64,000 nt of DNA from JALYNX01 sp963780755. GTDB lineage: Bacteria > Actinomycetota > Acidimicrobiia > Spongiisociales > ZC4RG35. The notes below the pieces were generated by a model. That model made no database searches and had not been told where the DNA came from. It saw nothing but the letters and a program-made list of their open reading frames with translations. Position 1 is the first letter of the stretch. Each line of letters opens with the position of its first letter. The translations under genes were made by a program, and so were the position numbers. Shown piece by piece: positions 33,297 to 42,980 of this stretch. Location of the stretch: assembly GCA_963780755.1 (NCBI GenBank), contig CAWACX010000002.1, positions 310,001 through 374,000 on the forward strand, in the 5' to 3' direction.

Positions 33297-34070
33297 ATGA
33301 TCCTGAACGACAAGGTTGTTGTGGTCACCGGCGCCGGAAGCGGGATCGGCGCTGCCATGGCCCGGCGCTTCGCCAGGGAGGAGCCGAGAGCCCTCGTGCT
33401 CGCCGATCTCAACGTGGCATCGGTCGAGGAAGTGGCGGCGGCAACCGGGGGGATGGGGATCGGCGCCGACGTCTCTCGCCCCGAGGACAACGACCGCCTC
33501 GTCGACCAGGTCGAGGAGCAGTTCGGGCCGGTCGACCTGTTCTGCGCCAATGCCGGCATCGGGTTCGCCGGCGACGAGCAGACCGACCCCGCCGACTGGG
33601 ACCGCATGTGGCAGGTCAACTTGATGTCCCACGTCCACGCTGCGCGCCGGCTGATCCCAGGCTGGGTTGCGCGTGGGGACGGCTACTTCCTGGCGACGGT
33701 GTCGGCTGCGGGCTTGCTCACCAACCTCAAGGCCGCCCAGTACTCGGTGACCAAGCATGCCGCGCTCGCCTTCGCCGAATGGCTCGCCATCACCTACGGC
33801 GATCAGGGAGTCAAGGTGAGCTGTCTCTGCCCAATGGGGGTGCGGACCCCATTTCTCGAATCGGCGACCGAGTTCCACGATCTCCTCGAGGCCGATGCCA
33901 TCGCCCCGGAGACCGTGGCCGACCATGTGGTCGCCGGCCTGGGCGAGGAGAACTTCCTGATCCTCCCCCATCCCGAGGTCGCCCGCTTCTTCCAGAACAA
34001 GGCCAACGACTACGAACGCTGGCTGGAAGGTATGCGTCGAATCCAGCGTTCTGTTTTCCCAAGTCCATGA
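33297..34070 (+). CDS. SDR-family NAD(P)-dependent oxidoreductase
   Basis: 257 residues, full-length classical SDR. NAD(P) motif VTGAGSGIGAAMA, CANAGIGFAG (NAG motif), catalytic Ser in ATVSAAGLLT and YSVTK. The C-terminus is somewhat longer than average and ends in a basic helix (YERWLEGMRRIQRSVF). It sits directly after the acyl-CoA dehydrogenase, so a 3-hydroxyacyl or related lipid substrate is possible. Own leaderless-type promoter. Confidence 0.9.
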   Translation: MILNDKVVVVTGAGSGIGAAMARRFAREEPRALVLADLNVASVEEVAAATGGMGIGADVSRPEDNDRLVDQVEEQFGPVDLFCANAGIGFAGDEQTDPADWDRMWQVNLMSHVHAARRLIPGWVARGDGYFLATVSAAGLLTNLKAAQYSVTKHAALAFAEWLAITYGDQGVKVSCLCPMGVRTPFLESATEFHDLLEADAIAPETVADHVVAGLGEENFLILPHPEVARFFQNKANDYERWLEGMRRIQRSVFPSP

Positions 34071-34089
34071 ATAAGGCACAATTGAGGCC

Positions 34090-35259
34090 ATGAGCAAGCG
34101 TCAAGTGGTGGTGACCGGGATTGGCGCAGTGGCTGCTCCGGGGACCGGGACCGATGACCTCTGGAAAGGCCTCCAGAGGGAGCCTGACGCCCCTGGCCCC
34201 TACACCGTCCACAATTGGGACCCCGAGCCGTGGATTCCGCTCAAAGAGCACCGGCGCCTGGACCGCTTCACCCAATTCGCGATGGTCGCCACCCAAGAGG
34301 CATTCGCCCAGTCGGGCCCCCTGGAAATCGACCCCAACCGGGTCACGATCGCCCTTGCCACCGGGATCGGCGGATTGGAGTCGCTGGAGACCCTGGTCCA
34401 CGCCTCGGATGCCGACGATCCCCGGCCCTCACCGTTCCTGATCCCGATGATGATGGCCAATGCCGCTGCGGCCGCGATTTCCATCAAGTACGGATTCGGT
34501 GGCCAGGTTTCCACACCGGTGGTGGCGTGCGCCGCCGGAGCGCAGTCGATCCTCGATGGGCTCCGACAGATCCAATGGGGATATGCCGATGCCGCCATCG
34601 TGGGTGGCACCGAAGCCGCCGCCCGCAAATCGGCTTCCGATGGGTTCAGGGCGGCACGCGCCCTGTCGGCCTCCGGGATCGCCCGGCCTTTCGACGTCGC
34701 CCGGGACGGGTTCGTCATGGGCGAAGGCGCCGCCATCCTGGTGCTCGAAGCGAAGGAGGCAGCAGAGGCCCGGGGAGCAACCATCCTCGCTGAGATGTTG
34801 GGCGGGGCATCGACCGCCGATGCGCATCACATCACCGCCCCCCATCCCGACGGGCTCGGTGCGGAACGGGCGATTCGGCTCGCCATGGAGGACTCCGGGC
34901 TGAGGCCGGGCGACATCTCCTACATCAACGCCCATGGCACCGGGACCGACCTCAACGACCGCACCGAAGGGATGGTCATCGCCCGGGTGTTCGGTGACCG
35001 CCAGCCGGCAGTGTCCTCGATCAAGGGCACGACCGGGCACGGGCTCGGCGCCTCGGGGTCGATCGAGGCCGCGGTGGTCGTGGAGGCAATTCGACGCAGA
35101 GAGCTACCCCCCAACATCGGGCTGAGCCAGCAGGACCCGGAGATCCCACTCACCGACATCGTGCGGGAGCCTCGGGACTGGGAGCCGGGCCCGGTCCTCT
35201 CCAACTCTTTCGGGTTCGGAGGGCACAACACCGTGCTCGCCTTCGCTCCGAGTTCCTGA
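34090..35259 (+). CDS. Beta-ketoacyl-ACP synthase II (FabF-like)
   Basis: 389 residues, thiolase fold. The catalytic Cys is in VVACAAGAQSILDGL, with the two His in NAHGTGTDLND and GTTGHGLGASGS, and the end motif NSFGFGGHNTVL. It condenses malonyl-ACP with acyl-ACP. Slightly short for FabF (about 410). No acyl carrier protein or other fab gene is adjacent, so a dedicated lipid or secondary pathway is possible. Confidence 0.9.
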   Translation: MSKRQVVVTGIGAVAAPGTGTDDLWKGLQREPDAPGPYTVHNWDPEPWIPLKEHRRLDRFTQFAMVATQEAFAQSGPLEIDPNRVTIALATGIGGLESLETLVHASDADDPRPSPFLIPMMMANAAAAAISIKYGFGGQVSTPVVACAAGAQSILDGLRQIQWGYADAAIVGGTEAAARKSASDGFRAARALSASGIARPFDVARDGFVMGEGAAILVLEAKEAAEARGATILAEMLGGASTADAHHITAPHPDGLGAERAIRLAMEDSGLRPGDISYINAHGTGTDLNDRTEGMVIARVFGDRQPAVSSIKGTTGHGLGASGSIEAAVVVEAIRRRELPPNIGLSQQDPEIPLTDIVREPRDWEPGPVLSNSFGFGGHNTVLAFAPSS

Positions 35260-35301
35260 GGAGTTCCTTCAAGGGCCCCGATTCGGCAACTTTTGGGCGG
35301 G

Positions 35302-35309
35302 TATACAAT
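35302..35309 (+). promoter_or_regulatory. Promoter -10 region of the glycan cluster
   Basis: TATACAAT (extended match to TATAAT) with TTCGGC (35282-35287) as a weak -35. It leaves a leader of about 120 bases before the GT4 start at 35436. No known riboswitch fold was recognised in that leader. Confidence 0.45.
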
Positions 35310-35435
35310 GAGGGTGCGGGTAGCCGACACAAAGTCGTAACGCGGTGTTCACATGAACTCGCATCTTCGCCGTTTGAGTGACTGCACGAGCACCACTGAG
35401 CAGCGTCACCCAAACTCTGAAAAGCGGATCTATTC

Positions 35436-36599
35436 ATGTCACCCTCAATGAGCCCAAGTTCAATCGGATTCCTCTCCACCTACCCGCCGACCTCGTGTGG
35501 GTTGGCGACTTTCACCAAGGCGCTGCGCAACGCCCTCGCCAACGAGAGGGGCTCCGACGAGGAGCTCGGAGTGGTCAGCGTGACCGACGACTTCATCGAC
35601 TCCACTCCGGCCGAGGTCACCTTCACCCATCTCAACGGAGACCGCGACTCGTTGCGAGAGACCATCGACACCCTCAATGACTTCGATGTGGCCATGGTTC
35701 AACACGAGTACGGGATTTTCGGGGGGCCGGACGGGGCCGAGGTGCTGGACATCCTCCGAGGGCTCGATGTCCCCTCGATCGTCACCTTGCACACCGTGCT
35801 CAGCAACCCGAGCCCGAGCCAGCGTTCGATCCTCGAAGCGGTCGTCGCCATGGCCGATCAGACCGTTGTCATGAGCGAGACCGCTCGCAGCCGCTTGGCC
35901 CGCGGATACGACGTCGATCCCTCCAAGGTCGCAACCATCCCACATGGGGCCAGGGTCAGCCTGCGAGGGCCATCGCTTGCCGATGGCCACCGACCGGTGT
36001 TCCTGACCTGGGGCCTGATCGGGCCGGGAAAGGGCTTGGAGTCGGCGATCCAGGCTTTCGCGACCGTCCGCGACCTGAGCCCGCTTCCCCGTTATGTCAT
36101 CCTCGGCAAGACCCACCCCAAGGTCCGGGCCTCCTCGGGTGATGCGTATCGCGATGGCCTGATCACAGAAGTCGACGAGTTGGGTCTCGGTGATGTGGTC
36201 GAATTCGATGGCAGATACCTCGATATCGACGCCCTCACCCTCGCGGTCCGCAGCGCCGACTTCGTGGTCCTTCCCTACGAGTCGACCGAGCAGGTCACGT
36301 CGGGAGTCCTGGTGGAGGCCCTCGGCGCCGGCAAGCCGGTGATCGCCACTGCATTCCCCCATGCCAAGGAACTGCTCGCCGATGGCGCCGGAATCGTGGT
36401 CCCACACGCCGACCCTGCCGCGATGGGCGAGGCGATCCGAACCGTCGTCGAGAACCCGGCACTGGCGCGTCGCATGGCTCATCGGGCGCAGATGGTGGGG
36501 TCCACCATGTACTGGCCGGTGGTAGCTCGTCGCTACGAGGCGGTCGTCGATCGCCTGACCAGGGATCAGACGAAAGCGCCTCTCGCCCGGGTGGGTTGA
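35436..36599 (+). CDS. GT4 glycosyltransferase
   Basis: 387 residues, GT-B fold. The N-terminal IGFLSTYPPTSCGLATFTKA is typical of the GT4 members found beside GH130 genes. The donor-domain motif is LPYESTEQVTSGVLVEALGAGKPVIAT, with the E-x7-E type nucleotide-sugar site. HEYGIFGG and TLHTVLSNP are further family marks. The sugar donor is unknown (GDP-mannose would suit the GH130 neighbour). Its TGA overlaps the TTG start of the next gene by 4 bases. Confidence 0.85.
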   Translation: MSPSMSPSSIGFLSTYPPTSCGLATFTKALRNALANERGSDEELGVVSVTDDFIDSTPAEVTFTHLNGDRDSLRETIDTLNDFDVAMVQHEYGIFGGPDGAEVLDILRGLDVPSIVTLHTVLSNPSPSQRSILEAVVAMADQTVVMSETARSRLARGYDVDPSKVATIPHGARVSLRGPSLADGHRPVFLTWGLIGPGKGLESAIQAFATVRDLSPLPRYVILGKTHPKVRASSGDAYRDGLITEVDELGLGDVVEFDGRYLDIDALTLAVRSADFVVLPYESTEQVTSGVLVEALGAGKPVIATAFPHAKELLADGAGIVVPHADPAAMGEAIRTVVENPALARRMAHRAQMVGSTMYWPVVARRYEAVVDRLTRDQTKAPLARVG

Positions 36600-37642
36600 C
36601 GACGGTCTCCAGCAACCCGTCCAAAGGAGCGGCGTCCGTCCCCGCTCCTTGCTTTGACCATCTGCGCCGGATGACCGATCAGATCGGTATCTGGGAGCAC
36701 GCCCGGTACCTAACCCTCCGCGAAGACCATGGCTACTGCACCGACGACAACGCCCGGGCCCTGATCCTCTGCTGCCGGCAGCAAGATCCCGACCCCGGCG
36801 TAGACCAATTGTCCGGGACCTATCTCAACTTCATCATCGAGGCAGCACTGGAGTCCGGTGGGTTTCACAACCGGCGCACCGCTGGCGGAGCCTGGGCGGA
36901 CGATGTCGGGTCTGCGGACTCCCAGGGCCGAGCCCTGTGGGCCCTGGGCACTGCCTCCCGTCTCGGATCGAGGGTCGGGATGAGAGACGCCAGCGCCGAC
37001 ATGTTCACCCGGATGGCGGGGCACTTCGCTTCAAGCGCGCTCCGCTCCAATGCCTTCGCCATGCTCGGGGCCGCCGAGGTCTTGGCCCAACAACCCGACC
37101 ATCGAGGAGCCCTGGGCCTGATGGCGACCGGTGCCGAAGTGATCGGCACCGGTCAACGAACCGGCTGGCCCTGGCCCGAGCCCCGACTGGCCTACGACAA
37201 CGCCCGGCTGCCCGAGGCGTTGATCGCAGCCGGAGAGTGCCTGGGCGATTCCGGGCTGGCCGACAGCGGGTTCCGGCTCCTCGTCTGGTTGGTGGAGATC
37301 GAGACAAGCGGTGGCCGCTTCAGCTTCGCCCCGACGGGAGGGTGGGGCCCAGGCGAGCCTCGCCCCGGGTTCGACCAGCAGCCGGTCGAGGCGGGAGCGA
37401 TGGCGGATGCGTGTTTCCGTGCCTGGAGGCTGACCGGCGAACTTGAATGGAGGGATCGCCTCGAGTCGGCCGTCCTCTGGTTCTTCGGCCACAACGACAA
37501 CGGGACCCGGCTCTACGACCCGAGGACCGGGGGCTGCTGTGATGGGATGACCGCCGTCGGCGCCAACCGAAATCAGGGGGCAGAGTCGACCATTTCCGCG
37601 TTGATGGCCTTGCAGCGCTGGGCCGCGGTCCCGGCCGAATAG
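36596..37642 (+). CDS. (alpha/alpha)6-barrel-like protein of the GT4-GH130 cluster
   Basis: 348 residues, no signal peptide. Repeated helical-hairpin patterns with conserved acidic/aromatic stretches (GIWEHARYLTLREDHGYCTD, TGGWGPGEPRPGFDQQPVEA, RLYDPRTGGCCDGM) suggest a six-hairpin glycosidase-like toroid, as in proteins clustered with GH130/GT4 genes in many bacteria. Activity is unproven. The start is probably TTG 36596, overlapping the GT4 stop. Confidence 0.7.
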   Translation: MTTVSSNPSKGAASVPAPCFDHLRRMTDQIGIWEHARYLTLREDHGYCTDDNARALILCCRQQDPDPGVDQLSGTYLNFIIEAALESGGFHNRRTAGGAWADDVGSADSQGRALWALGTASRLGSRVGMRDASADMFTRMAGHFASSALRSNAFAMLGAAEVLAQQPDHRGALGLMATGAEVIGTGQRTGWPWPEPRLAYDNARLPEALIAAGECLGDSGLADSGFRLLVWLVEIETSGGRFSFAPTGGWGPGEPRPGFDQQPVEAGAMADACFRAWRLTGELEWRDRLESAVLWFFGHNDNGTRLYDPRTGGCCDGMTAVGANRNQGAESTISALMALQRWAAVPAE

Positions 37643-37717
37643 CCCGCAGTCCGTGGACAGCGTACGGTCATCTCCTACCCTCTCACCATGGCGCCCACTG
37701 CCGGCCGCCGATAGTCG

Positions 37718-39187
37718 ATGACCCCGATCCCCCTCACCCACGCCAAAGTCGCCTTCGCTCCCGACCCGGGGCGGGTAATCGTCAAGCCATTCCTTCCCGG
37801 GGAGCAGGTGTTCCCCGACGGTCACTCTCGCACCAGTCGCGTAGTCGATCGGGTCTTGGCGATGTCCGACGATCTCGTCGAGGCGACGCTTCGCGCCACC
37901 ATCGATCAGTTCGGGGACCGACACCGCGACCTCGCCGGCACCCTCATGCGCCACTTCGACCTGGTCGCAGTCCATGTGGACGAGCCTCAGGTCCTCGAAG
38001 CCGAGCGCAGGATGCTGGTCGGGGCCTACTTCACCCACGAGTACTCGGTCGAGGCCGCATCTTTGGGCAACCCCTCGATGGTCCCTGCCCCCGATCAGCA
38101 GGGCCTCGGCGAGGGCGAGCAGAGGTTCGTGGTCAGCCTGCGGGCGATCGGAGAAGGCCATCTCTCGTCGATCGAGTTCCGCTCCGGTGTGATCGACTCC
38201 GAGTCCAATATGACCATCGACGAGCCCACACCATTCGTCGGCACCGGAGACCGAACTTCCTGGGGATACCAGAAACGCCTGTTCCGCTCGAAACTCACCG
38301 AGTTGGGGGTTATGAACGAGATCGCGGCTCTCGTTCTCGACCCGCTCCCGGAGACCTGCACGCTGGAAGAGGTGAACGAGTCCCTGGCCAACCTCGCTCA
38401 GCAAGTCGACTGGTCGATTGCCATCGAGACCGCCCGGACCATCCATTGGTTGGCCTCCTCGAACTACGGGCTCACCTTCGACCAGCGTTACCCGATCTCG
38501 GAGCGTGTCATCTTCCCGACGGGCCCAACGGAGAGCCGGGGAATGGAGGATGCCCGCTTCGTCAGGTTCGTGGGTGACGGAGACGAGGTCACCTACTACG
38601 GCACGTACACGGCATTCGATGGGTTCCAGATCCTCCCCCAGCTCATCGAGACTCCCGACTTCGCCTCCTTCCGTATCGCAACGTTGCAGGGCGGGGGAGC
38701 GCGGAACAAGGGCATTGCGCTGTTCCCGCGAAAGATCGATGGGCTGTACGCGGCGCTTTCCCGTCAGGACAACGAGAACAACTACCTCATGCTCTCCGAC
38801 GACGTTCGGATCTGGGGCCAAGCGGAGAGGATCCAAGTCCCAACCCAACCCTGGGAGCTGATGCAACTCGGCAACTGCGGCTCACCGTTGGAGACGGAGG
38901 CCGGCTGGCTGGTGATGACTCACGGAGTGGGGCCGATGCGCTGCTACTCGCTCGGGGCCATCCTCCTCGAACTCGACGATCCCAAAAGGTTGATCGGCCA
39001 TCTCGACGACCCTCTACTGGTGCCCACCGGGGAGGAGCGTGAGGGCTACGTGCCCAATGTCGTTTACTCCTGCGGGAGCATGATCAACGGCGACGACCTC
39101 ATCGTGCCCTACGGATACTCCGACTACGGGGCCCGGGTCGCGGTGATCCCAATGGATGACCTTCTGGCGCGGCTCACCGAAGGCTGA
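37718..39187 (+). CDS. GH130-family beta-mannoside phosphorylase-like protein
   Basis: 489 residues. The five-bladed-propeller GH130 motifs are clear: the catalytic acid in RGMEDARFVRF, then LGNCGSPLETEAGWLVMTHG, PMRCYSLGAILLELDD, EGYVPNVVYSCGS and VPYGYSDY. About 170 N-terminal residues precede the propeller, so this is one of the longer GH130 members. Known GH130 enzymes phosphorolyse beta-mannosidic bonds. In this cluster it may trim or recycle the glycan made by the flanking GT4 enzymes (inference). Confidence 0.85.
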   Translation: MTPIPLTHAKVAFAPDPGRVIVKPFLPGEQVFPDGHSRTSRVVDRVLAMSDDLVEATLRATIDQFGDRHRDLAGTLMRHFDLVAVHVDEPQVLEAERRMLVGAYFTHEYSVEAASLGNPSMVPAPDQQGLGEGEQRFVVSLRAIGEGHLSSIEFRSGVIDSESNMTIDEPTPFVGTGDRTSWGYQKRLFRSKLTELGVMNEIAALVLDPLPETCTLEEVNESLANLAQQVDWSIAIETARTIHWLASSNYGLTFDQRYPISERVIFPTGPTESRGMEDARFVRFVGDGDEVTYYGTYTAFDGFQILPQLIETPDFASFRIATLQGGGARNKGIALFPRKIDGLYAALSRQDNENNYLMLSDDVRIWGQAERIQVPTQPWELMQLGNCGSPLETEAGWLVMTHGVGPMRCYSLGAILLELDDPKRLIGHLDDPLLVPTGEEREGYVPNVVYSCGSMINGDDLIVPYGYSDYGARVAVIPMDDLLARLTEG

Positions 39188-40187
39188 GCACCTGTCGATA
39201 GGCGGCGAGATACTCGTCGACCATCCGGCCCACATCGAAGCGCTCGACCACGGTGGCCCGGATCGCTGTCCGATCCAGAGTGGACACCCGACCCACCGCC
39301 GACACCGCTTGGTCGAGGTCCTCGACGATGAGCCCGCCCTCACCGTCGGCGATGATCTCGGGCATCGAGCCCCTCCGATAGGCGATGACCGGCGTCCCAC
39401 AGGCCATCGCCTCCACCACGCTGAAACCGAACGGCTCCTCGAAGCTGATCAGGTGGAGCAACGCTCTTGCCCCGCTCAAGACCTCGGCTCGCTGCTCGGG
39501 GCCGACCGGGCCCAGGTAGCTGACCTGATCCCCGTCGATATGGGGCTCCACCTTGGCCTCGAAGTAGTCGTGGTCCTGGACGATTCCGGCGATGACCAGG
39601 GGTAGCCCGGCGCGCTTCGCCACCTCGATGGCCTCCGCCGCACCCTTCTCGGGGTGGATCCTCCCGAAGAAGAGCAGGTAGTCGCCGTCGGCCTCGACCA
39701 AGGGGAACTCCGACATGTCGATTCCGTGGTGGATCGTCGCCAGGTACGCCAGGTCGGGATGGCGGTCGGAGTCGCTGATCGACACGTAGTGGCTGCGATC
39801 GTTGTATTCCCGGAAGACCTTCACGATCCGGGGTGACGAGAAGCCATGGATCGTGGTCAGCAGAGGGGTCTCGACCAGGCGGCTGTAGGTGAGGGGGAGG
39901 AAGTCGAAGCTGTTGTGGATGAGGTCGAATTCCCCGGCCCTCTCGAAGACCGCGGCGATGTGCAGCCCCTCTTCCACCTTGGGATCGAGATCGGGGTCGT
40001 CCGAATACCCGGTGGGCGCGGTCCCGACGAGTCGGGCCTGGGTCATCGAATCGGAAGTGGCGAACAGGGTGACATCGACCCCCTGCGCTACCAGCCCTTC
40101 TGTGAGCAAGGAGACGAATTGCTCCCAGGGCCCGTAGTGGCGGGGTGGGACCCGCCACGAGATCGGCGCCAGCATCGCGACCTTCAC
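39174..40187 (-). CDS. GT4 glycosyltransferase
   Basis: About 337 residues. Start at GTG 40187 (VKVAMLAPISWRVPPRHYGP), the usual N-terminus of this GT4 subgroup. Acceptor-side motif LLTTIHGFSSPRIVKV; donor-domain motifs LLFFGRIHPEKGAAEAIEVA and FEEPFGFSVVEAMACGTPVIA. It converges on the GH130 gene with a 14-base overlap, completing a four-gene glycan cluster. Confidence 0.87.
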   Translation of the reverse strand: MKVAMLAPISWRVPPRHYGPWEQFVSLLTEGLVAQGVDVTLFATSDSMTQARLVGTAPTGYSDDPDLDPKVEEGLHIAAVFERAGEFDLIHNSFDFLPLTYSRLVETPLLTTIHGFSSPRIVKVFREYNDRSHYVSISDSDRHPDLAYLATIHHGIDMSEFPLVEADGDYLLFFGRIHPEKGAAEAIEVAKRAGLPLVIAGIVQDHDYFEAKVEPHIDGDQVSYLGPVGPEQRAEVLSGARALLHLISFEEPFGFSVVEAMACGTPVIAYRRGSMPEIIADGEGGLIVEDLDQAVSAVGRVSTLDRTAIRATVVERFDVGRMVDEYLAAYRQVLSLR

Positions 40188-40251
40188 GGGGCACCAACCG
40201 GCATCCACCGAGGGTAACCACCGCCTGGCCTCGCCAAGCGGGTCGCCCAGT

Positions 40252-40257
40252 TATCAT
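40252..40257 (+). promoter_or_regulatory. -10 box of the thiamine transport operon
   Basis: TATCAT placed about 8 bases before the first paired base of the TPP riboswitch. No convincing -35. Confidence 0.4.
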
Positions 40258-40264
40258 TCGAGAG

Positions 40265-40357
40265 ACAACGGGAGCTCGGTGGGACCGGGCTGAGAGGGGG
40301 TCTGCGAGACCCCGACCGGACGAACCTGACCCGGATAATGCCGGCGTAGGGAGACAC
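40265..40357 (+). ncRNA. TPP riboswitch (THI element)
   Basis: The conserved thi-box core is present: GGGCTGAGAG (40287-40296) and GAACCTGACCCGGATAATGC with GCGTAGGGA (40322-40351), with paired arms GGGGTCTGCGAGACCCC between them. It binds thiamine pyrophosphate and should shut down the thiBPQ-type operon that starts 38 bases later. Confidence 0.95.
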
Positions 40358-40394
40358 CCGCACCATCGCTCCCCTCGATGCAAGGAGTGATGTG

Positions 40395-41429
40395 ATGCGA
40401 AGGGCGCTGCTCTTCCTGACCCTGGTCCTGCTGGCCGCGGCCTGCACCGACCCCCAGCCGGTGACCCCGGAGTCCTTGAAGCTCCTGGCGCATGACTCCT
40501 TCGCCGACGCAGTCACACCTGACACCTTCGCCGGGTTCACCGCGGCTACGGGGACCGAGGTCGAGGTCATTGCCGGTGGCGATGCGGGAGCGATGGTCAA
40601 CCAGGCGATCCTCACCAAGGACAACCCGCTGGCCGACGTGATGTTCGGCATCGACGACACCTTCCTCTCCCGGGCCCTCGATGAGGACATCTTCGTCGAG
40701 TACGACAGCCCGTTGCTCAGCGAGGTGGATGGGAGCCTCCATGCCATGACCCCGATGGTGACTCCGATCGACTTCGGCGACGTCTGCATCAATTACGACA
40801 AGGCATGGTTCGAGGAGAGCGGGATGGAGGTCCCCACCAGGCTCGACCAGCTTCGGGACCCGGCCTACGCGGGCACTCTCACCGTCGAGCACCCCGCCAC
40901 CTCCTCCCCCGGGCTCGCCTTCATGCTGGCGACGATCCTCGAGTACGGAGAGCCGGGCTGGCTCGACTTCTGGGCCGACCTGCGCGCCGGCGGGGTCGAT
41001 GTGGCCCCGGACTGGGACACCGCTTATCGCTCGGACTTCGTGCCCTACGGCGGGGAGAGCGCGATGGTGGTGTCCTACGCATCGTCGCCTCCCGCCGAGG
41101 TGGTGTTTGCGGAGGAGCCGATCGACGAGGCCCCGACCGGGGTCGTAGAGGCGGGCTGCTACCGACAGATCGAGTATGCCGGAATCCTGGACGGAACCCT
41201 GGTGCCCGAGGCCTCGGGGCGTCTCGTCGACTACATGCTGTCGGTCGAGTTCCAAGAGACGATCCCGCTGACCTGGTTCGTCTTCCCGGCGAACCGATTG
41301 GCGGAACTGCCGCCGGTCTTCGTGGAGAACACCGTGATCCCCGAAGCACCGGAACGCTTTACCCCCGAAACGCTGGCGAGGGGACGGGATGTCTGGATCG
41401 ATCAGTGGGTCGAGGTGATGGAGGGCTGA
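40395..41429 (+). CDS. thiB: Thiamine ABC transporter substrate-binding lipoprotein
   Basis: 344 residues. Lipobox LLAAAC, then a type II binding-protein fold: KLLAHDSFADAVTPDTFAGF, ADVMFGIDDTFLSRAL, PIDFGDVCINYDKAWF, YGGESAMVVSYASSPPAEV and CYRQIEYAGIL, all typical of ThiB. AAGGAG (40382-40387) is 7 bases before ATG 40395. Regulated by the TPP riboswitch upstream; the stop overlaps the permease ATG (TGATG). Confidence 0.93.
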   Translation: MRRALLFLTLVLLAAACTDPQPVTPESLKLLAHDSFADAVTPDTFAGFTAATGTEVEVIAGGDAGAMVNQAILTKDNPLADVMFGIDDTFLSRALDEDIFVEYDSPLLSEVDGSLHAMTPMVTPIDFGDVCINYDKAWFEESGMEVPTRLDQLRDPAYAGTLTVEHPATSSPGLAFMLATILEYGEPGWLDFWADLRAGGVDVAPDWDTAYRSDFVPYGGESAMVVSYASSPPAEVVFAEEPIDEAPTGVVEAGCYRQIEYAGILDGTLVPEASGRLVDYMLSVEFQETIPLTWFVFPANRLAELPPVFVENTVIPEAPERFTPETLARGRDVWIDQWVEVMEG

Positions 41430-42980
41430 TGTCCCGCATCCGATGGGGGTGGCTCCTGGTGGCGGGAGTCCCCGCGCTGTTCATTGCCTACTTCTTCGTC
41501 TACCCGCTGGCCCGGATCCTGGTCCTGGGCCTGTCCGAGCTCGAGATCCGATCGACGGGGGTGGAGGCCAGGTTGCTCCAGGTCGGCTGGTTCACCATGT
41601 TGGCAGGCCGTGCTGTCGACGGTCCTGACCCTGATAGCGGCGGGGCCGATCACGTGGGCCGTTTCCCGGTTCGAGTTCCGGGGGCGGCGCCTCGCCACCG
41701 CGTTGGTGACGGTGCCCTTCGTGATGCCCACGGTTGTGGTGGGAACAGCGTTCGTGGCGCTGGGGTGGCGGGACTCGATCTACGCCATCCTCGCTGCCCA
41801 TGTCTTCTTCAACCTCGCGGTCGTGGTGCGCACCGTCAGCGCACTGTGGAGCCGCCTCGACCCCAACCTCAACGACGCGGCCCGGGTTTTGGGAGCCAGC
41901 GAATGGCGGGCATTCCGTGCTGTGACCCTCCCCTTGCTCCGCCCTGCAATTGCCGCCGCAGCCTCCATCGTCTTTCTCTTCACCTTCACGTCGTTCGGCG
42001 TGGTCCTGGTCCTCGGTGGCTACGAGTTCGCCACGCTCGAGGTCGAGATCTACCGACAGGCGGTGCAGCTGTTCGACATCCCGCTCGCTGCCGTGCTCGC
42101 CATCGTCCAGCTGGTGGGAGTGACCGGCGTCCTCTACGCCTACACCAGGTTCCAAGAGCGGCACAGCGCATCCTGGGCGCTGAGGCCGGACGCCGACCTT
42201 CCCCGTCCCAGGGGCGCCAGCCGATGGCTGGTGGCCGCCTCCGTCATCCTCACTCTCGCCGCCTTAGCCATCCCGTTCGTGGTGATGATCGCCAGGTCGC
42301 TGGGGACCGACTCCTACACCGCTCTGCTCGGCACCGACCGGGTGGCAGGAGTGCCTTTGTCCGCCATGGCCAACAGCCTGGTCTTCGCCATGGTGGCGAT
42401 GTTGCTTGCCACTGTGATCGGCCTGATGGCCGCTGCCGTTATCTCGTCACGGAAGGGCCGGCTCTCGAGTTGGTTCGACCTGACGCTCATGCTTCCGCTG
42501 GGCACTTCGGCGGTCACCATCGGATTCGGATTCATCGTTGCCCTGGGCTGGCCAGTCGACCTCCGCGCCAGCTTCCTCCTGATTCCGATCGCACATGCCC
42601 TGGTGGCGATCCCATTCGTTGTCCGGTCCACGGTGCCCACCTTGCGCTCGATCCCGGCCGAGACGCGAGAGGCAGCAGCCGTCCTCGGCGCCTCTCCGGG
42701 TCGGGTGTGGAGGGAGATCGACTTGCCGGTGGTGGCCCGGGCGGCGCTGGTGGGCGCCGCTTTCGCTTTCATTGTCTCGCTCGGTGAGTTCGGCGCCACT
42801 TCCTTCATCGCCCGACCCAACACCGCCACCGTGCCCGTGATGATCTATCGCCTGCTCTCCCGACCTGGGCAAGCCTCGTTCGGGATGGCAATGGCGCTCT
42901 CGGTAGTGCTCGCCGTAGTCACGGCCGCGGTGGTGATGTGGATCGACCGGGCCCGGGTCGGCGAGCTGGGGAGGTTCTGA
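41429..42980 (+). CDS. thiP: Thiamine ABC transporter permease, interrupted by an apparent +1 frameshift
   Basis: ThiP-type double permease: two binding-protein-dependent transport domains, each with the EAA loop (LNDAARVLGASEWRAFRAVT and ETREAAAVLGASPGRVWREI). The frame from ATG 41429 encodes the first transmembrane helix (WLLVAGVPALFIAYFFVYPL) up to GWFTM. The rest continues in another frame (QAVLSTVLTLIAAGPITWAV onward). Removing one T at 41600-41601 gives a 516-residue product. The intact remainder argues for sequence error or a very recent mutation. The stop overlaps the next ATG. Confidence 0.85.

Noticed and set aside
35310..35435. Leader before the GT4 gene as a possible riboswitch
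   Set aside because: No match to a known conserved core and only weak local pairing.
37031..38866. Reverse-strand open frame of 611 codons opposite the GH130 cluster
   Set aside because: Shadow of the forward genes, which carry catalytic motifs.
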